Source of the DNA: Spirosoma linguale DSM 74 | Lineage (GTDB): Bacteria > Bacteroidota > Bacteroidia > Cytophagales > Spirosomataceae | Length of the DNA stretch: 64,000 nt | Assembly: GCA_000024525.1 (NCBI GenBank) | Contig: CP001769.1 | Coordinates: 6,171,001 to 6,235,000, forward strand | Direction of reading: 5' to 3' | Shown here: piece after piece, positions 17,357 to 26,260 of the stretch | Numbering within the stretch: the stretch's first letter is position 1 | Layout of the letters: the number at the start of each line of letters is the position of its first letter | The notes under the pieces: generated by a model | What the model was told of the DNA's origin: nothing | Seen by the model: only the letters and a program-made list of their open reading frames with translations | The model's database searches: none | Position numbers and translations under genes: made by a program

Positions 17357-18730
17357 CTACTTCTCAAACGGCCACTGTTTTCGGACGCCGGCTGACACGA
17401 GGAAGGCGATGATTCCCAGTGCAATAACGGTTAGCCCGGAAAGCATGAACTTTGCTCCCGTTGAAAAGAAGATGAACAGCCATATGCCAATGACCAAAAT
17501 AACCGGCAACGGATAAAGCGGCATCCGAAACGGGAACTCCGAGGCTGCCCGCCTGCGATGCAACAGCATCAGCCCGATGGCCTGACCAACAAATTGCACC
17601 ACAATCCGCATGGCCAGAATGGCCGTAATAACATCACCCAGTCGGAATAACAGGCTGAATACAAACCCAAGCCCGCCCAGAAATAAAAGCGAGATGTACG
17701 GAAACTGCCGGGTAGGATGCAGTTTAGCGAAAATCCGAAAAAATTGCCCATCGGCAGCGGCAGCGTAAGGCACCCGCGAGTACCCTAGCAGAACCGCAAA
17801 CAACGACGAAAAAGCAACCAGCAGAACAAGTCCTGTTGCCAGCTGGGCGGCCTGGGGGCCATACAAGGTTTCTACGAAGGTACTGACAATGAACTCGCTG
17901 TTCTGAGCAATCTGCCAGGGGACCACGCTTACTACGCTTAAATTCATTAATAAATACAAGGCAGCAATCCCGAATATGGAGATAAACATACTGGCCGGAA
18001 TATTGCGGGTGGGCCGCTGAATTTCACCGCCCAGATGACAAACGTTATAATATCCCAGATAGCAATAAATGGTCTTGACGGAGGCCTGTCCCAGACCAGC
18101 GGCCAGTAAACCTCCGCTTACGGAGCCAATCGACTCAAATGTTTCGGCCAGCGGGATACGGGGGTTGCTCAACCCGCCAATGATGATCCAGCCGAGGGTT
18201 ACCAGAACAGCGCCCCACATGATCAACCCTATTTTCCCAATTGAGTCGATCTTTCGGTACAGCAGCACGATGATTACCAGAACGACCCCGCCGGAGACAG
18301 CTTTTCGCTGCCATTCGTCGAGGGGCATCAGGTACGACGCATACTGGGCAAAGCCAATAGCTCCGGACGCCATCACCAAAGGGGCCTGAATAAGCGTTTG
18401 CCAAACATAGAGAAAGGAAAGCAACCGGCCCCATTTCCGTTCACCGTACGAGATTTTCAGAAAATTATAGCTACCCCCCGCCTGTGGAAATGAAGCGCCC
18501 AGCTCTGCCCAGACGAAAGCGTCGATCAGGGAAACAAACGCGCCCAATACCCAGGCCCATAAAAAAAGCGGGCCACCAAGGGTTTTAATGACCAGCGGAA
18601 GCACAACAAAGGGGCCAATGCCCACCATGTCGATCATATTCAGTGCCGTCCCTTGCAGAAGGGTAAGCCGACGGGGTAAAGCAGCCGATGCAGCATCGGA
18701 AGGTTGATCGGTAGAGGTTGCGTTACTCAA
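17357..18730 (-). CDS. APC-family amino-acid permease
   Basis: The 457-residue integral membrane protein has about 12 hydrophobic segments. The N-terminal signature LTLLQGTALNMIDMVGIGPFVVLPLVI, with the glycine-rich first helix that binds the amine/carboxylate of the substrate, is typical of the amino acid-polyamine-organocation superfamily. So is the conserved AELGASFPQAGGSYNFLK in helix 3. It would import or exchange amino acids across the inner membrane; the sequence does not fix the substrate. The short N-terminal tail is Ser/Ala/Asp-rich and cytoplasmic. It is monocistronic as far as can be seen: the TonB-receptor gene upstream on the same strand ends 182 bases away behind a terminator-like hairpin. 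Confidence 0.9.
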   Translation of the reverse strand: MSNATSTDQPSDAASAALPRRLTLLQGTALNMIDMVGIGPFVVLPLVIKTLGGPLFLWAWVLGAFVSLIDAFVWAELGASFPQAGGSYNFLKISYGERKWGRLLSFLYVWQTLIQAPLVMASGAIGFAQYASYLMPLDEWQRKAVSGGVVLVIIVLLYRKIDSIGKIGLIMWGAVLVTLGWIIIGGLSNPRIPLAETFESIGSVSGGLLAAGLGQASVKTIYCYLGYYNVCHLGGEIQRPTRNIPASMFISIFGIAALYLLMNLSVVSVVPWQIAQNSEFIVSTFVETLYGPQAAQLATGLVLLVAFSSLFAVLLGYSRVPYAAAADGQFFRIFAKLHPTRQFPYISLLFLGGLGFVFSLLFRLGDVITAILAMRIVVQFVGQAIGLMLLHRRRAASEFPFRMPLYPLPVILVIGIWLFIFFSTGAKFMLSGLTVIALGIIAFLVSAGVRKQWPFEK

Positions 18731-18828
18731 TAGCGTACTGGCTACAGGGCCTAAAACTGGGTATTCGCTTAAGAAAGGTTAGAAATTCTTTAAAAGTTCG
18801 ACAGACGTATTGATCTACCAAAACAAAA

Positions 18829-18881
18829 GATTCCCCGTGGGTGTACCAGGCGGTTGACCTCGATACGACTCACGGGGAATC
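18829..18881 (-). terminator. Hairpin downstream of the TonB-receptor gene
   Basis: GATTCCCCGTG (18829-18839) is the exact inverse complement of CACGGGGAATC (18871-18881), with a 31-base loop. It lies 32 bases beyond the receptor stop. On the minus strand the sequence after the stem includes TTTTGTTTTGG, so a terminator is likely. Confidence 0.6.
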
Positions 18882-18912
18882 AGCAGATATTCAGCAGATA
18901 TAACGTACCAGC

Positions 18913-21900
18913 CTAGTTCATCAGTTGATCGAACGTCAGGCTGATGTAGTAGGTCGAACCAACGTATGAACTACCATAGGCCTGGAAGTAAGGCTTTCCA
19001 AACAGGTTGGTTGCACCCACTTTCACAATCGACTTAAGGCTTGACACCTTGTAATTGACCTGCGCATCGAAGTTACTGATAGCCGGTACAATTGTTTTCT
19101 CGTACAGATTCGGCACCAGTTCGGTAGGTACGGCAAAGCCCTCCCAGGTGAACGCATCCTGATGTTTGAAGGCAACGGCAAAGCCAATATTCGAGTTAGC
19201 CATAGGCCGTTTGGTGAAGCCTAAGTTCCAGCGATATTCCGGCGTGTTGAAGCCCGATGTCTGTAGCTCCGCCGTTGGCGTGAAGTTATTGAGCTTGTTG
19301 TTGGCCAGATTACCCGATATACCATAACCTTTTGGTAACTGATAATTCAGACCCAGCGCCCAACCCGACGTATTGATTTTTTCGCTGCTGTTGGCAGGCA
19401 TCGAATACGCATTCCGCGTTCCTCCGCTTAACACACCGGATGCCAGCGGCAGGCCCGCAGCCACCGGAGCCGTTGGCTGAAGCAGGATAACGCTGCCAAT
19501 GAAATTTGTGTACACACTATAGTAATAATAGGCATCGACAAACAGGCGCTTACCCAGTACGCTTCGGTAACCAATTTCATAGCTCGCCACACGCTCCGGC
19601 TTGAATGCCTGCCGCTGGTAAGGCTTCAGGTTGCCAATATTGCTGTTAATAGCTACGGCTGTTACTGCATTGTTGATATTGGCGGCAATCTGACCGGGCA
19701 ACACCGCAGTTAAGGTAGAGGCAACTGCACTTTGAATGGCTGCTGCGGCAGCACTGGCCGGAATCTGACCGGCGGCAACGGCGGCATTTACCTGAGCAGT
19801 TACCTGCGCCGTCACCTGCGCTGTCACCTGCTGCGTAATCAGCTGTACGGCGGCCTGCTGAACGGTGGGGCTGGCAGCACTGGCGGTGATGGCAGCGCCG
19901 AGGGCGGTTACATCAGTACGGGAGTAGGAGTTCGCCAGATTGTAACGATCCGAAAACTCCGGCAAACCACCGATCAGCCGGGCCAGTGGCGTTTTCAGGT
20001 CGATATACTGATTCTGCGTGGTTGGAATACGGAAACCAGTCTGGTATGATAACCGGATATTGTGCTCCCCGAAGGTTGCTACGGCCGATACACGGGGCGT
20101 AAACTGCCCTTCGAAATTCTGGTTTTTGTCGTAACGGGTCGACGCCGTCAACTTGAGGTGTTCGCTGAACAGGGATTTACTGGCCTGAATAAACCCGCCG
20201 AACTCCGTAATACCAATGGTACCGTTGCGTCCGGCCGCCTGATCGGCAAAGAGCGTTCCTTCCGAAGCCAACTGGTATTGCCGGTAGTTGGCTCCAACCA
20301 GTACATCGGCAAACTTAATCTGGTTTTTAAAATTGTACAGCCCTTCTACATGATACAGGTTCGACTTGTCGGAGAAGGCCCCGCCCCCCTGACTGATGGG
20401 CGTCGAGCTTAGTTTATCATACAAAGCCTTATACGCTTCTGTACCGGGTATCGGGCGACCCTGATCGGCTATGCCACGAGCTGACAGTTGGGCGGCATCA
20501 TCTCCCTGACCGGCTCCCCGGGCGGCTGCATACGCCCCAACATATTGCCCAAACCAGGTAGCACTTGGTTTCCAGGCCTCGTTAAAGCCAATACTGGCCA
20601 AACCTGCCGTGAATGATTTACCCGACCGCTCCTGCGTTGTGTAGGCACGTACCATAAAATTATCGCCCCGCAGTTCGAGCTTGGCCTGCGCTATGCTGAA
20701 ATCCCGTAACGAATACCGGCCGGTAGCGGTATAAACGGTGGTACCGGTACCATAATTCAGCTGGCCAATGGCTTCGACCTTATCCGAGATTCGGTAGTGC
20801 AGCGCGCCGTTGAACTTAAAGCTTTTGGTGTTGTAATCAACCAGATTCACTTCGGGATAACCCGTACGGCTGATGTTTACGTTAGGCAGTATGTTCAGGG
20901 CAGCAGCAGGCAAAAGACCCGCCCCGATCAACGCCTGACCCACCGTACGCATATTTTGCTGGTTCTCATCGCCATACACGTTTACGCCATCATAGTTGAC
21001 AGCCGTACCCGCTCCCCGGTTGGGATCAGAATTTCCAGCACCATTCAGGTTCGTGTAATTCGTTGCTTCCCAGTCTTTTGCCTTTATGTAAGATAGGTTC
21101 ATCTTGAAAGCAAACTTGTTATTGAACGCTTTAGCGTACCGAATGGACGCATCATAAAAACCCGTTGTAGACGTTGTCCGGTTCGATGCATCCATAATAC
21201 CCGTTTTGACGTTAGCGCTCAACCCCTGGTACAGGAACGGGCTTTTGCTATTAATCAGAATCAGCCCCTGAATGGCATTGGGTCCGTAAAGGGCAGAAGC
21301 CGCGCCGGGCAAAATCTCGACACTTTCAACGTCCTGCTCCGGAACACCTACGATATTATCGACCGGGAAGTTCAGACCCGGTGCCGAGTTGTCCATCCCA
21401 TCGATCAACTGCACGGTTCTTGGGTTACCCGTTGCGCCAAAACCCCGCAGGTTTATCGACTTGAACAGCATTCCCTGTGTGGCCACATCGACCCCTTTTA
21501 CGTTGGCTAAGCCATCATAAAAATTAACGGAAGGTGTAGACTGAATAGCCCGAATATCCATTTTCTCAACGGATACCGGTGATTTCAAGACACTTTCTTC
21601 GACCCTGGAGGCTGATACGACCACTTCCTGACCAATCGTCACCTGTTCTTTCAGGCTTACGTTCAGGTCCGTACGGTTGCCATTGATCACATACTCCTGC
21701 GTTTCGAAACCAACCCCGGAGATAGCGACCGTGAACGGTGTTGGCGTGTTGGTTGTAAAGGAAAAATTTCCTTTCTGGTCGGTAATGGTGCCAATAACCT
21801 TTCCTTTCACGGCGATGCTTATACCAGCTAACTCCTCTTTTTTATCATCGGCAATCACTTTCCCGGCAACCTTCGTTTGAGCTATTGCGCTGAAGCTCAT

Positions 21901-21951
21901 CACGCAGAATAGGCCCATTAATAGAAGTAGGTAAGTAGTAAATTGTTTCAT
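18913..21951 (-). CDS. TonB-dependent receptor (carboxypeptidase-regulatory-like domain, plug and barrel)
   Basis: The 1012-residue outer-membrane receptor has a signal peptide ending at SAIAQ, a carboxypeptidase-regulatory-like domain (VAGKVIADDKKEELAGISIAV), a plug domain (VVVSASRVEESVLKSPVSVEKM, VEILPGAASALYGPNAIQG) and a beta-barrel. It differs from SusC proteins (no SusC signature, no SusD neighbour) and is closer to siderophore, vitamin or metal receptors. Residues about 678-775 form an odd Ala/Gln/Val/Thr segment with tandem TAQV units, placed just before NLKPYQRQAFKPERVASYEIGYRS of the barrel, so probably in an extracellular loop. It is divergent from the Gfo/Idh/MocA gene. Ligand unknown. 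Confidence 0.93.
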   Translation of the reverse strand: MKQFTTYLLLLMGLFCVMSFSAIAQTKVAGKVIADDKKEELAGISIAVKGKVIGTITDQKGNFSFTTNTPTPFTVAISGVGFETQEYVINGNRTDLNVSLKEQVTIGQEVVVSASRVEESVLKSPVSVEKMDIRAIQSTPSVNFYDGLANVKGVDVATQGMLFKSINLRGFGATGNPRTVQLIDGMDNSAPGLNFPVDNIVGVPEQDVESVEILPGAASALYGPNAIQGLILINSKSPFLYQGLSANVKTGIMDASNRTTSTTGFYDASIRYAKAFNNKFAFKMNLSYIKAKDWEATNYTNLNGAGNSDPNRGAGTAVNYDGVNVYGDENQQNMRTVGQALIGAGLLPAAALNILPNVNISRTGYPEVNLVDYNTKSFKFNGALHYRISDKVEAIGQLNYGTGTTVYTATGRYSLRDFSIAQAKLELRGDNFMVRAYTTQERSGKSFTAGLASIGFNEAWKPSATWFGQYVGAYAAARGAGQGDDAAQLSARGIADQGRPIPGTEAYKALYDKLSSTPISQGGGAFSDKSNLYHVEGLYNFKNQIKFADVLVGANYRQYQLASEGTLFADQAAGRNGTIGITEFGGFIQASKSLFSEHLKLTASTRYDKNQNFEGQFTPRVSAVATFGEHNIRLSYQTGFRIPTTQNQYIDLKTPLARLIGGLPEFSDRYNLANSYSRTDVTALGAAITASAASPTVQQAAVQLITQQVTAQVTAQVTAQVNAAVAAGQIPASAAAAAIQSAVASTLTAVLPGQIAANINNAVTAVAINSNIGNLKPYQRQAFKPERVASYEIGYRSVLGKRLFVDAYYYYSVYTNFIGSVILLQPTAPVAAGLPLASGVLSGGTRNAYSMPANSSEKINTSGWALGLNYQLPKGYGISGNLANNKLNNFTPTAELQTSGFNTPEYRWNLGFTKRPMANSNIGFAVAFKHQDAFTWEGFAVPTELVPNLYEKTIVPAISNFDAQVNYKVSSLKSIVKVGATNLFGKPYFQAYGSSYVGSTYYISLTFDQLMN

Positions 21952-22001
21952 AGATTTCCTTTTGTCAATTACGTATCTTTTTTTCGCTTGTTACTGTGGT
22001 C

Positions 22002-22034
22002 TAAACTTACGCATAACTCTTCCTTTTGTACAAA
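22002..22034 (-). promoter_or_regulatory. Probable promoter of the TonB-receptor gene
   Basis: On the minus strand TTTG (22034-22031) is followed by 21 bases and then TAAGTTTA (22009-22002), close to the Bacteroidota consensus TTTG-N19..21-TAnnTTTG. The start codon follows about 50 bases downstream. Confidence 0.5.
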
Positions 22035-22168
22035 TTTTTCTTTTAATTATTAATTGTCTGTTTATCCTATATACATGACCATGTAAAGTAACAAACATGC
22101 CGTTAGTAAATTATAAGCCTTAGTTACTTTATAATCAGACTATTTACCCTGCATACTCTTTCTTCAAT

Positions 22169-23527
22169 ATGACAACGGAATCGAACCAGGATCGACGGAA
22201 TTTTTTAAAAACTTCCGGATTACTAACCGGTAGCGCTCTGATGGGCAGCTTACCATTTCAGGCACAAGCGTTTAGCAAAGGCCCAGGCTATCACTTCTCG
22301 GTAAATGACACCATCAAAGTGGCACTCATCGGGTGTGGTGGACGCGGTACCGGTGCCGCGCAACAGGCGCTCAACACCAAACAAAATGTAAAAATCGTGG
22401 CGCTGGCCGATGCTTACCGTGATCGGTTGGATGATGCCTATAAAGCACTGACGGAACGGGGTCTGAAAGCAGCCGATGGTACGCCTAAAGTAGACGTGCC
22501 CGAAGACCATAAGTTCGTTGGCTTCGATGCCTATAAGCAGGCAATGGCTCTGGCGGATGTCGTCATTCTGGCGACTCCTCCCGGCTTCCGGCCAAGCCAT
22601 TTCGAAGAGGCCGTTCGTCAGAATAAGCAGGTGTTTATGGAGAAACCCGTAGCCACCGATGCGCCGGGTGTTCGGCGGGTACTGGCCGCTGCCGAAGAAG
22701 CCAAGCGGAAAAAGCTGAACGTTGTCGTTGGTCTGCAACGGCGCTACCAGCCCAGCTACCGCGATATGATCAAGCGTATTCACGATGGTGCCTTAGGCGA
22801 AATTGTGGGCGGGTCGGTATATTGGGTCAGTGGTGGCGTGTGGCAAAAGCCCCGTAAACCCGGCCAAACCGAAATGGACTACCAGATGCGCAACTGGTAT
22901 TATTTCAACTGGCTCTGTGGCGACCATATTACAGAGCAGCACGTTCACAACATCGACGTAGCAAACTGGGTAAAAAACAGCTACCCGGTTTCCTGCCAGG
23001 GTACCGGTGGCCGTCAGGTAAGAACGGGTAAAGACTACGGCGAAATCTTCGACCACCACATTGTCGATTTTGTTTACGCCGACGGTACAACCATCAACAG
23101 CCAGTGCCGTCACTACGAAGGTACCTACAGCCGGGTCGACGAAATGTTCCTCGGTACCAAAGGCAAAGTTGAAGGGATGGAGAAGAAAAGCAGTGCCCTG
23201 ATGAGCTATAGTGGCCAGGCGATGTATACCCACAACGCGAAAGATGACGGCAACCCCTACCAGATCGAACACGATGAACTGTTCGATGCCATTGCCAAAG
23301 GACAGTATAAGTTTGCCGATGCCGAGCGCGTTGCCAAAAGCACGATGACTTCCATCATGGGCCGCATGGCTACGTACTCCGGCAAAGTTGTGAAATGGGA
23401 TGAAGCGTTAAACTCGCAAATCGATTTGTTCCCAACAACGCTGGCCTGGGATGCGATGCCCAAGAGCCTGCCCGATGCCAATGGATTATACCAGATAGCC
23501 GTACCCGGAAAAACGGTAACAGTGTAA
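22169..23527 (+). CDS. Tat-exported Gfo/Idh/MocA-family NAD(P)-dependent oxidoreductase
   Basis: The 452-residue protein begins with a twin-arginine signal (DRRNFLKTSGLLTGSALMGS), so it folds in the cytoplasm with its cofactor and is exported to the periplasm. A Rossmann dinucleotide-binding motif follows (VALIGCGGRGTGAAQQAL), then the family motif FMEKPVATDAPGVRRVL, with the Lys of EKP in the active site, and a C-terminal alpha/beta substrate domain (EQHVHNIDVANWV). Family members oxidise or reduce sugars and inositols. Periplasmic Tat-dependent members are common in Bacteroidota and often act in carbohydrate breakdown; the substrate here is unknown. It is transcribed away from the TonB receptor and ends before a strong terminator. 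Confidence 0.93.
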   Translation: MTTESNQDRRNFLKTSGLLTGSALMGSLPFQAQAFSKGPGYHFSVNDTIKVALIGCGGRGTGAAQQALNTKQNVKIVALADAYRDRLDDAYKALTERGLKAADGTPKVDVPEDHKFVGFDAYKQAMALADVVILATPPGFRPSHFEEAVRQNKQVFMEKPVATDAPGVRRVLAAAEEAKRKKLNVVVGLQRRYQPSYRDMIKRIHDGALGEIVGGSVYWVSGGVWQKPRKPGQTEMDYQMRNWYYFNWLCGDHITEQHVHNIDVANWVKNSYPVSCQGTGGRQVRTGKDYGEIFDHHIVDFVYADGTTINSQCRHYEGTYSRVDEMFLGTKGKVEGMEKKSSALMSYSGQAMYTHNAKDDGNPYQIEHDELFDAIAKGQYKFADAERVAKSTMTSIMGRMATYSGKVVKWDEALNSQIDLFPTTLAWDAMPKSLPDANGLYQIAVPGKTVTV

Positions 23528-23551
23528 TTTTCCTGCACTTGAACGCCAATA

Positions 23552-23571
23552 AGACGCAACCCCTTGCGTCT
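23552..23571. repeat. Short AGACGCAA...TTGCGTCT hairpin
   Basis: This perfect 8-bp inverted repeat with a CCCC loop is followed by CTAC. It sits between the oxidoreductase stop and the terminator. It looks like a small repeat element, though only one copy is in this window. Confidence 0.5.
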
Positions 23572-23575
23572 CTAC

Positions 23576-23611
23576 AAAAAGGTCAACCGCTTTAGGGCAG
23601 TTGACCTTTTT
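23576..23611 (+). terminator. Rho-independent terminator of the oxidoreductase gene
   Basis: AAAAAGGTCAAC (23576-23587) pairs with GTTGACCTTTTT (23600-23611) around a 12-base loop, ending in a T-run. It comes 49 bases after the stop codon. Confidence 0.85.
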
Positions 23612-23685
23612 GTTTTGATATCCCTATGCAACCTTACTATCTGGTAATGCATCCAGGTATATACGTAAGTAATTTCACATTACAG

Positions 23686-24885
23686 ATGGATATCCTTCAG
23701 CCCCAACGACAATATTATATTGACTGGATTCGAGTGATCGCCTTTATGATCCTGATTCTCTTTCACTGCTCCATGCCATTTGTGCAGTTTGGCTGGGAAG
23801 TGAAGAACGCGGAACATTCCATTTTTCTGGATCGACTGATTATCTGGCTGCATCAATGGCGGTTGCCTTTGCTTTTTTTCATTGCCGGTGTAGGGGTTAG
23901 CTTTTCCCTGCGAAAACGCTCAGTCCTGTCTTTTATGGGCGAACGGGTTATCCGGCTGTTTATACCGCTACTTTTCTCCATGTTCTTCGTCATTCCTATA
24001 CAGGTGTACGTAGAGCGCCTGCAAAAAAAGGAGATCAACGAGAGTTACTGGAGCTTCTACCCATCCGTGTGGGATTTGGTACCGTATCCGGAAGGTACGC
24101 TGACGTGGAGCCACTTGTGGTTTGTCGTTTATCTATTTGTCTTTACAATTTTGTTAGTACCCATTTTTGCCCTATTTAAAATCAAGGCACTGCAACGGTG
24201 GAAACAACGGCTCGATCCGGTATTCGCCCATCCCATAGCCAACCTGTCATTAGCCCTTCCGTTTATCCTGCATTACTTCGCTTTTTACATCAGGTGGCCC
24301 ATTCAGGGGAGTTTACTCGACGACTGGTTTCTCTTCAACTCGTCCATTACATTTTACTTTCTGGGTTATTTCCTCGCTGACCTGTCGTCTTTCTGGAACA
24401 CGTGCGAAACCTATCGAAACTATTTTCTGGCGGTTGCTGTCTTGTGCGTGATCATTTTATTCTGGAAGTATTATTGGACGGTCGCCTTACCTACTCAGCA
24501 GAACGACGCCCTGTATCTATATGGTTTTTTTGACGGTCTTCACATCTGGGCAATTATTCTTACGGTTATTGGTTTTGCCAGACGGTATCTTAATTTTTCA
24601 AATCCAGCACTGGCATATCTGACCACCGCCGTTTACCCCTTTTACATCCTGCACCAAACGATCATCGTTGCCAGCGGGTATTATGTAGTTCAATGGAGCA
24701 GTCCAATTTGGGTGAAGCTGCTGGTGCTCATTATCATCTGCTTTATCCTGCTGTTCGGGTTGTACCATTTTCTGATCCGTCCGTTTGTCTTTACCCGCAT
24801 TCTGTATGGATTGAAACCGAAACGAATCAGACTACCCAAAAGCGAATTCTTCCGGGACCAGGCTTCGGTTGTGTCAACTTTATAA
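23686..24885 (+). CDS. Acyltransferase-3 family membrane protein (OpgC/OafA-like)
   Basis: The predicted 399-residue protein starts at ATG 23686, immediately before QRQYYIDWIRVIAFMILILFHCSMPF. This is the characteristic first helix of acyltransferase-3 proteins, with a conserved Arg and the catalytic-site His of FHC. An in-frame ATG at 23626 would leave only 15 bases after the upstream terminator and is less likely. About ten membrane helices follow, including FFIAGVGVSFSLRKRS and AVYPFYILHQTIIV, another family hallmark. The family O-acylates sugars of the cell envelope (for example succinylation of periplasmic glucans by OpgC). The acceptor is not evident, and no envelope-sugar genes are adjacent. 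Confidence 0.88.
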   Translation: MDILQPQRQYYIDWIRVIAFMILILFHCSMPFVQFGWEVKNAEHSIFLDRLIIWLHQWRLPLLFFIAGVGVSFSLRKRSVLSFMGERVIRLFIPLLFSMFFVIPIQVYVERLQKKEINESYWSFYPSVWDLVPYPEGTLTWSHLWFVVYLFVFTILLVPIFALFKIKALQRWKQRLDPVFAHPIANLSLALPFILHYFAFYIRWPIQGSLLDDWFLFNSSITFYFLGYFLADLSSFWNTCETYRNYFLAVAVLCVIILFWKYYWTVALPTQQNDALYLYGFFDGLHIWAIILTVIGFARRYLNFSNPALAYLTTAVYPFYILHQTIIVASGYYVVQWSSPIWVKLLVLIIICFILLFGLYHFLIRPFVFTRILYGLKPKRIRLPKSEFFRDQASVVSTL

Positions 24886-24899
24886 AACTTAACTAAACA

Positions 24900-24960
24900 C
24901 AGAGGCACGGAGCACACAGAGCGTTAATCATGTTAAAACTCTGTGTGCTCCGTGCCTCTG
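24900..24960. repeat. Perfect 22-bp inverted repeat, CAGAGGCACGGAG type
   Basis: The arms at 24900-24921 and 24939-24960 are perfect inverse complements around a 17-base loop. Flanks also pair partly (TTAACTAAAC with GTTTAATTAA). It lies between two convergent stop codons and probably works as a two-way terminator. The length and perfection suggest a repeat element rather than an ordinary terminator. Confidence 0.8.
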
Positions 24961-24967
24961 GGTTTAA

Positions 24968-25978
24968 TTAAAACGGGTCCGACTGCCAGGTATGCACCTT
25001 TCCATTCCTGTTTTCAAGAATGAGCAGTTTCACGCCCGGAAAACGCTTAATCAATTGGCGGCTTTTTTGAAGACCCGCAACACTGAATACTTTGGTCAAT
25101 GCGTCGGCCCGATAGCCGTCCGGCGCCCAGACCGTAGCCCGAACAAAATGCCGTAGCCCCAGGCCCGAACGGGGGTCCATAATATGTGAGTAACGTCGGC
25201 CGTTGTGTTCCAGAAAACGGTAAGTATCGCCGGAGGTAGTGATGGCTGCGTTTTTGAGCAGAATCGTTGTGGTGTCGGCATCATCGACTTTGCCCGAGCC
25301 GATGTCGACGCGCCACCCTGGCTTACCGGGCGGTGCCTCGTCGGCCAGAATATCTCCACCAATATCGACCAGCGACGACCGAATTCCGAACCGATGAAAG
25401 ACCGTTAGCGCTTCGTCGACAGCAAACCCCTGCCCGATTCCGCCCACATCAAGTCGCATACCTTTACGACGCAACCGAACGGAGCAGGTTGCACTATCCA
25501 GCTGCATGAGTTTATAACCAACGGCCCGACGAGCCCGGCGCCGTTCTTTATTCGTCGGAAACTCCTTCCGCCGAACAGCCCGGCGCCACAGCAGCGACAG
25601 CGGTCCAACGGTAGGATCGAAGCGGCCATTCGAAAGCTGGGCAATGGCTTGCGCTTTTTGCAAGACCTCAAACAACTCCGCCGAGACAGGCACCCATTGT
25701 CCAGACCCCGCCGTTGCGGACAGACGGTTTATTTCGGAGCCATCCATATAATCACTCATTATCTGGTTCAGCGAATCCATTCGGGCCGAAACGGCCGTGT
25801 TTGCCTGTTGCGCTGTCAGGCTATCAGGAGCATAGAAAATGACATTGAACTGAGTTCCCATCAGGCCCCGGCGAAAGACAAAGCGCGCCGTAGCCGATTG
25901 AGAAAATCCGCAGAAGGGCAAAAGAAGAGCCACCAGGATTATACCGAGTAGAAAGCAGAAGGATAAACGCGTATTCAA
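24968..25978 (-). CDS. apbE: FAD:protein FMN transferase (ApbE family)
   Basis: The 336-residue protein has an N-terminal signal or anchor (LGIILVALLLPFCGFSQ), so it is periplasmic. Family motifs: MGTQFNVIFY at the start of the catalytic domain, FDPTVGPLSLLWRR, LRLDVGGIGQGFAVDEAL-like (here MRLDVGGIGQGFAVD), SSLVDIGGDILA, ITTSGDTYRF, and YSHIMDPRSG followed by ADALTKVFSV near the C-terminus. ApbE uses FAD and magnesium to attach FMN to Thr/Ser of target flavoproteins such as NqrC or RnfG. No obvious target is encoded nearby. A small membrane-protein gene starts divergently 39 bases away. Confidence 0.93.
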   Translation of the reverse strand: MNTRLSFCFLLGIILVALLLPFCGFSQSATARFVFRRGLMGTQFNVIFYAPDSLTAQQANTAVSARMDSLNQIMSDYMDGSEINRLSATAGSGQWVPVSAELFEVLQKAQAIAQLSNGRFDPTVGPLSLLWRRAVRRKEFPTNKERRRARRAVGYKLMQLDSATCSVRLRRKGMRLDVGGIGQGFAVDEALTVFHRFGIRSSLVDIGGDILADEAPPGKPGWRVDIGSGKVDDADTTTILLKNAAITTSGDTYRFLEHNGRRYSHIMDPRSGLGLRHFVRATVWAPDGYRADALTKVFSVAGLQKSRQLIKRFPGVKLLILENRNGKVHTWQSDPF

Positions 25979-25980
25979 CG

Positions 25981-25988
25981 TATTTTTG
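25981..25988 (+). promoter_or_regulatory. -7 promoter element for the small gene at 26018
   Basis: TATTTTTG matches TAnnTTTG exactly, 29 bases before the GTG start. No clear -33 element is visible upstream. Confidence 0.5.
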
Positions 25989-26017
25989 TAGGGCAGTCTG
26001 ACCTAACCAATCTGATC

Positions 26018-26221
26018 GTGGTCACTATAAAAAATAAATACATCCTGCTGGCAGCCGGATTCTGGATAGCGGGCCTGGCCCTGACGTTACTGGGCGCTTA
26101 CGGAAAAAGTCATCAGTGGAGCGCCACCGGCACGTTACTGACCATTGGGATCTCGGGGCAGGCCATTGGGTTTGGCTTTCTGGGCTTTGCCATCATGCAG
26201 GCGGTTTTCAGAAAGAAGTAG
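26018..26221 (+). CDS. Small two-helix membrane protein, unknown function
   Basis: The 67-residue protein starts at GTG (26018). It has two hydrophobic segments (ILLAAGFWIAGLALTLLGAY and a second from TLLTIGISGQAIGFGFLGFAIM) and ends in a basic FRKK tail, giving a helical hairpin with cytoplasmic ends. It is not recognised as a named family; such proteins are often annotated near gliding genes, but there is no such context here. A TAnnTTTG-type promoter element lies at the right distance, which supports its being real. It is divergent from apbE and convergent with the Uma2 gene. Confidence 0.6.
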   Translation: MVTIKNKYILLAAGFWIAGLALTLLGAYGKSHQWSATGTLLTIGISGQAIGFGFLGFAIMQAVFRKK

Positions 26222-26260
26222 CCCGCTGATGATTACGATCACACCAACGGGCCAGTTTCC

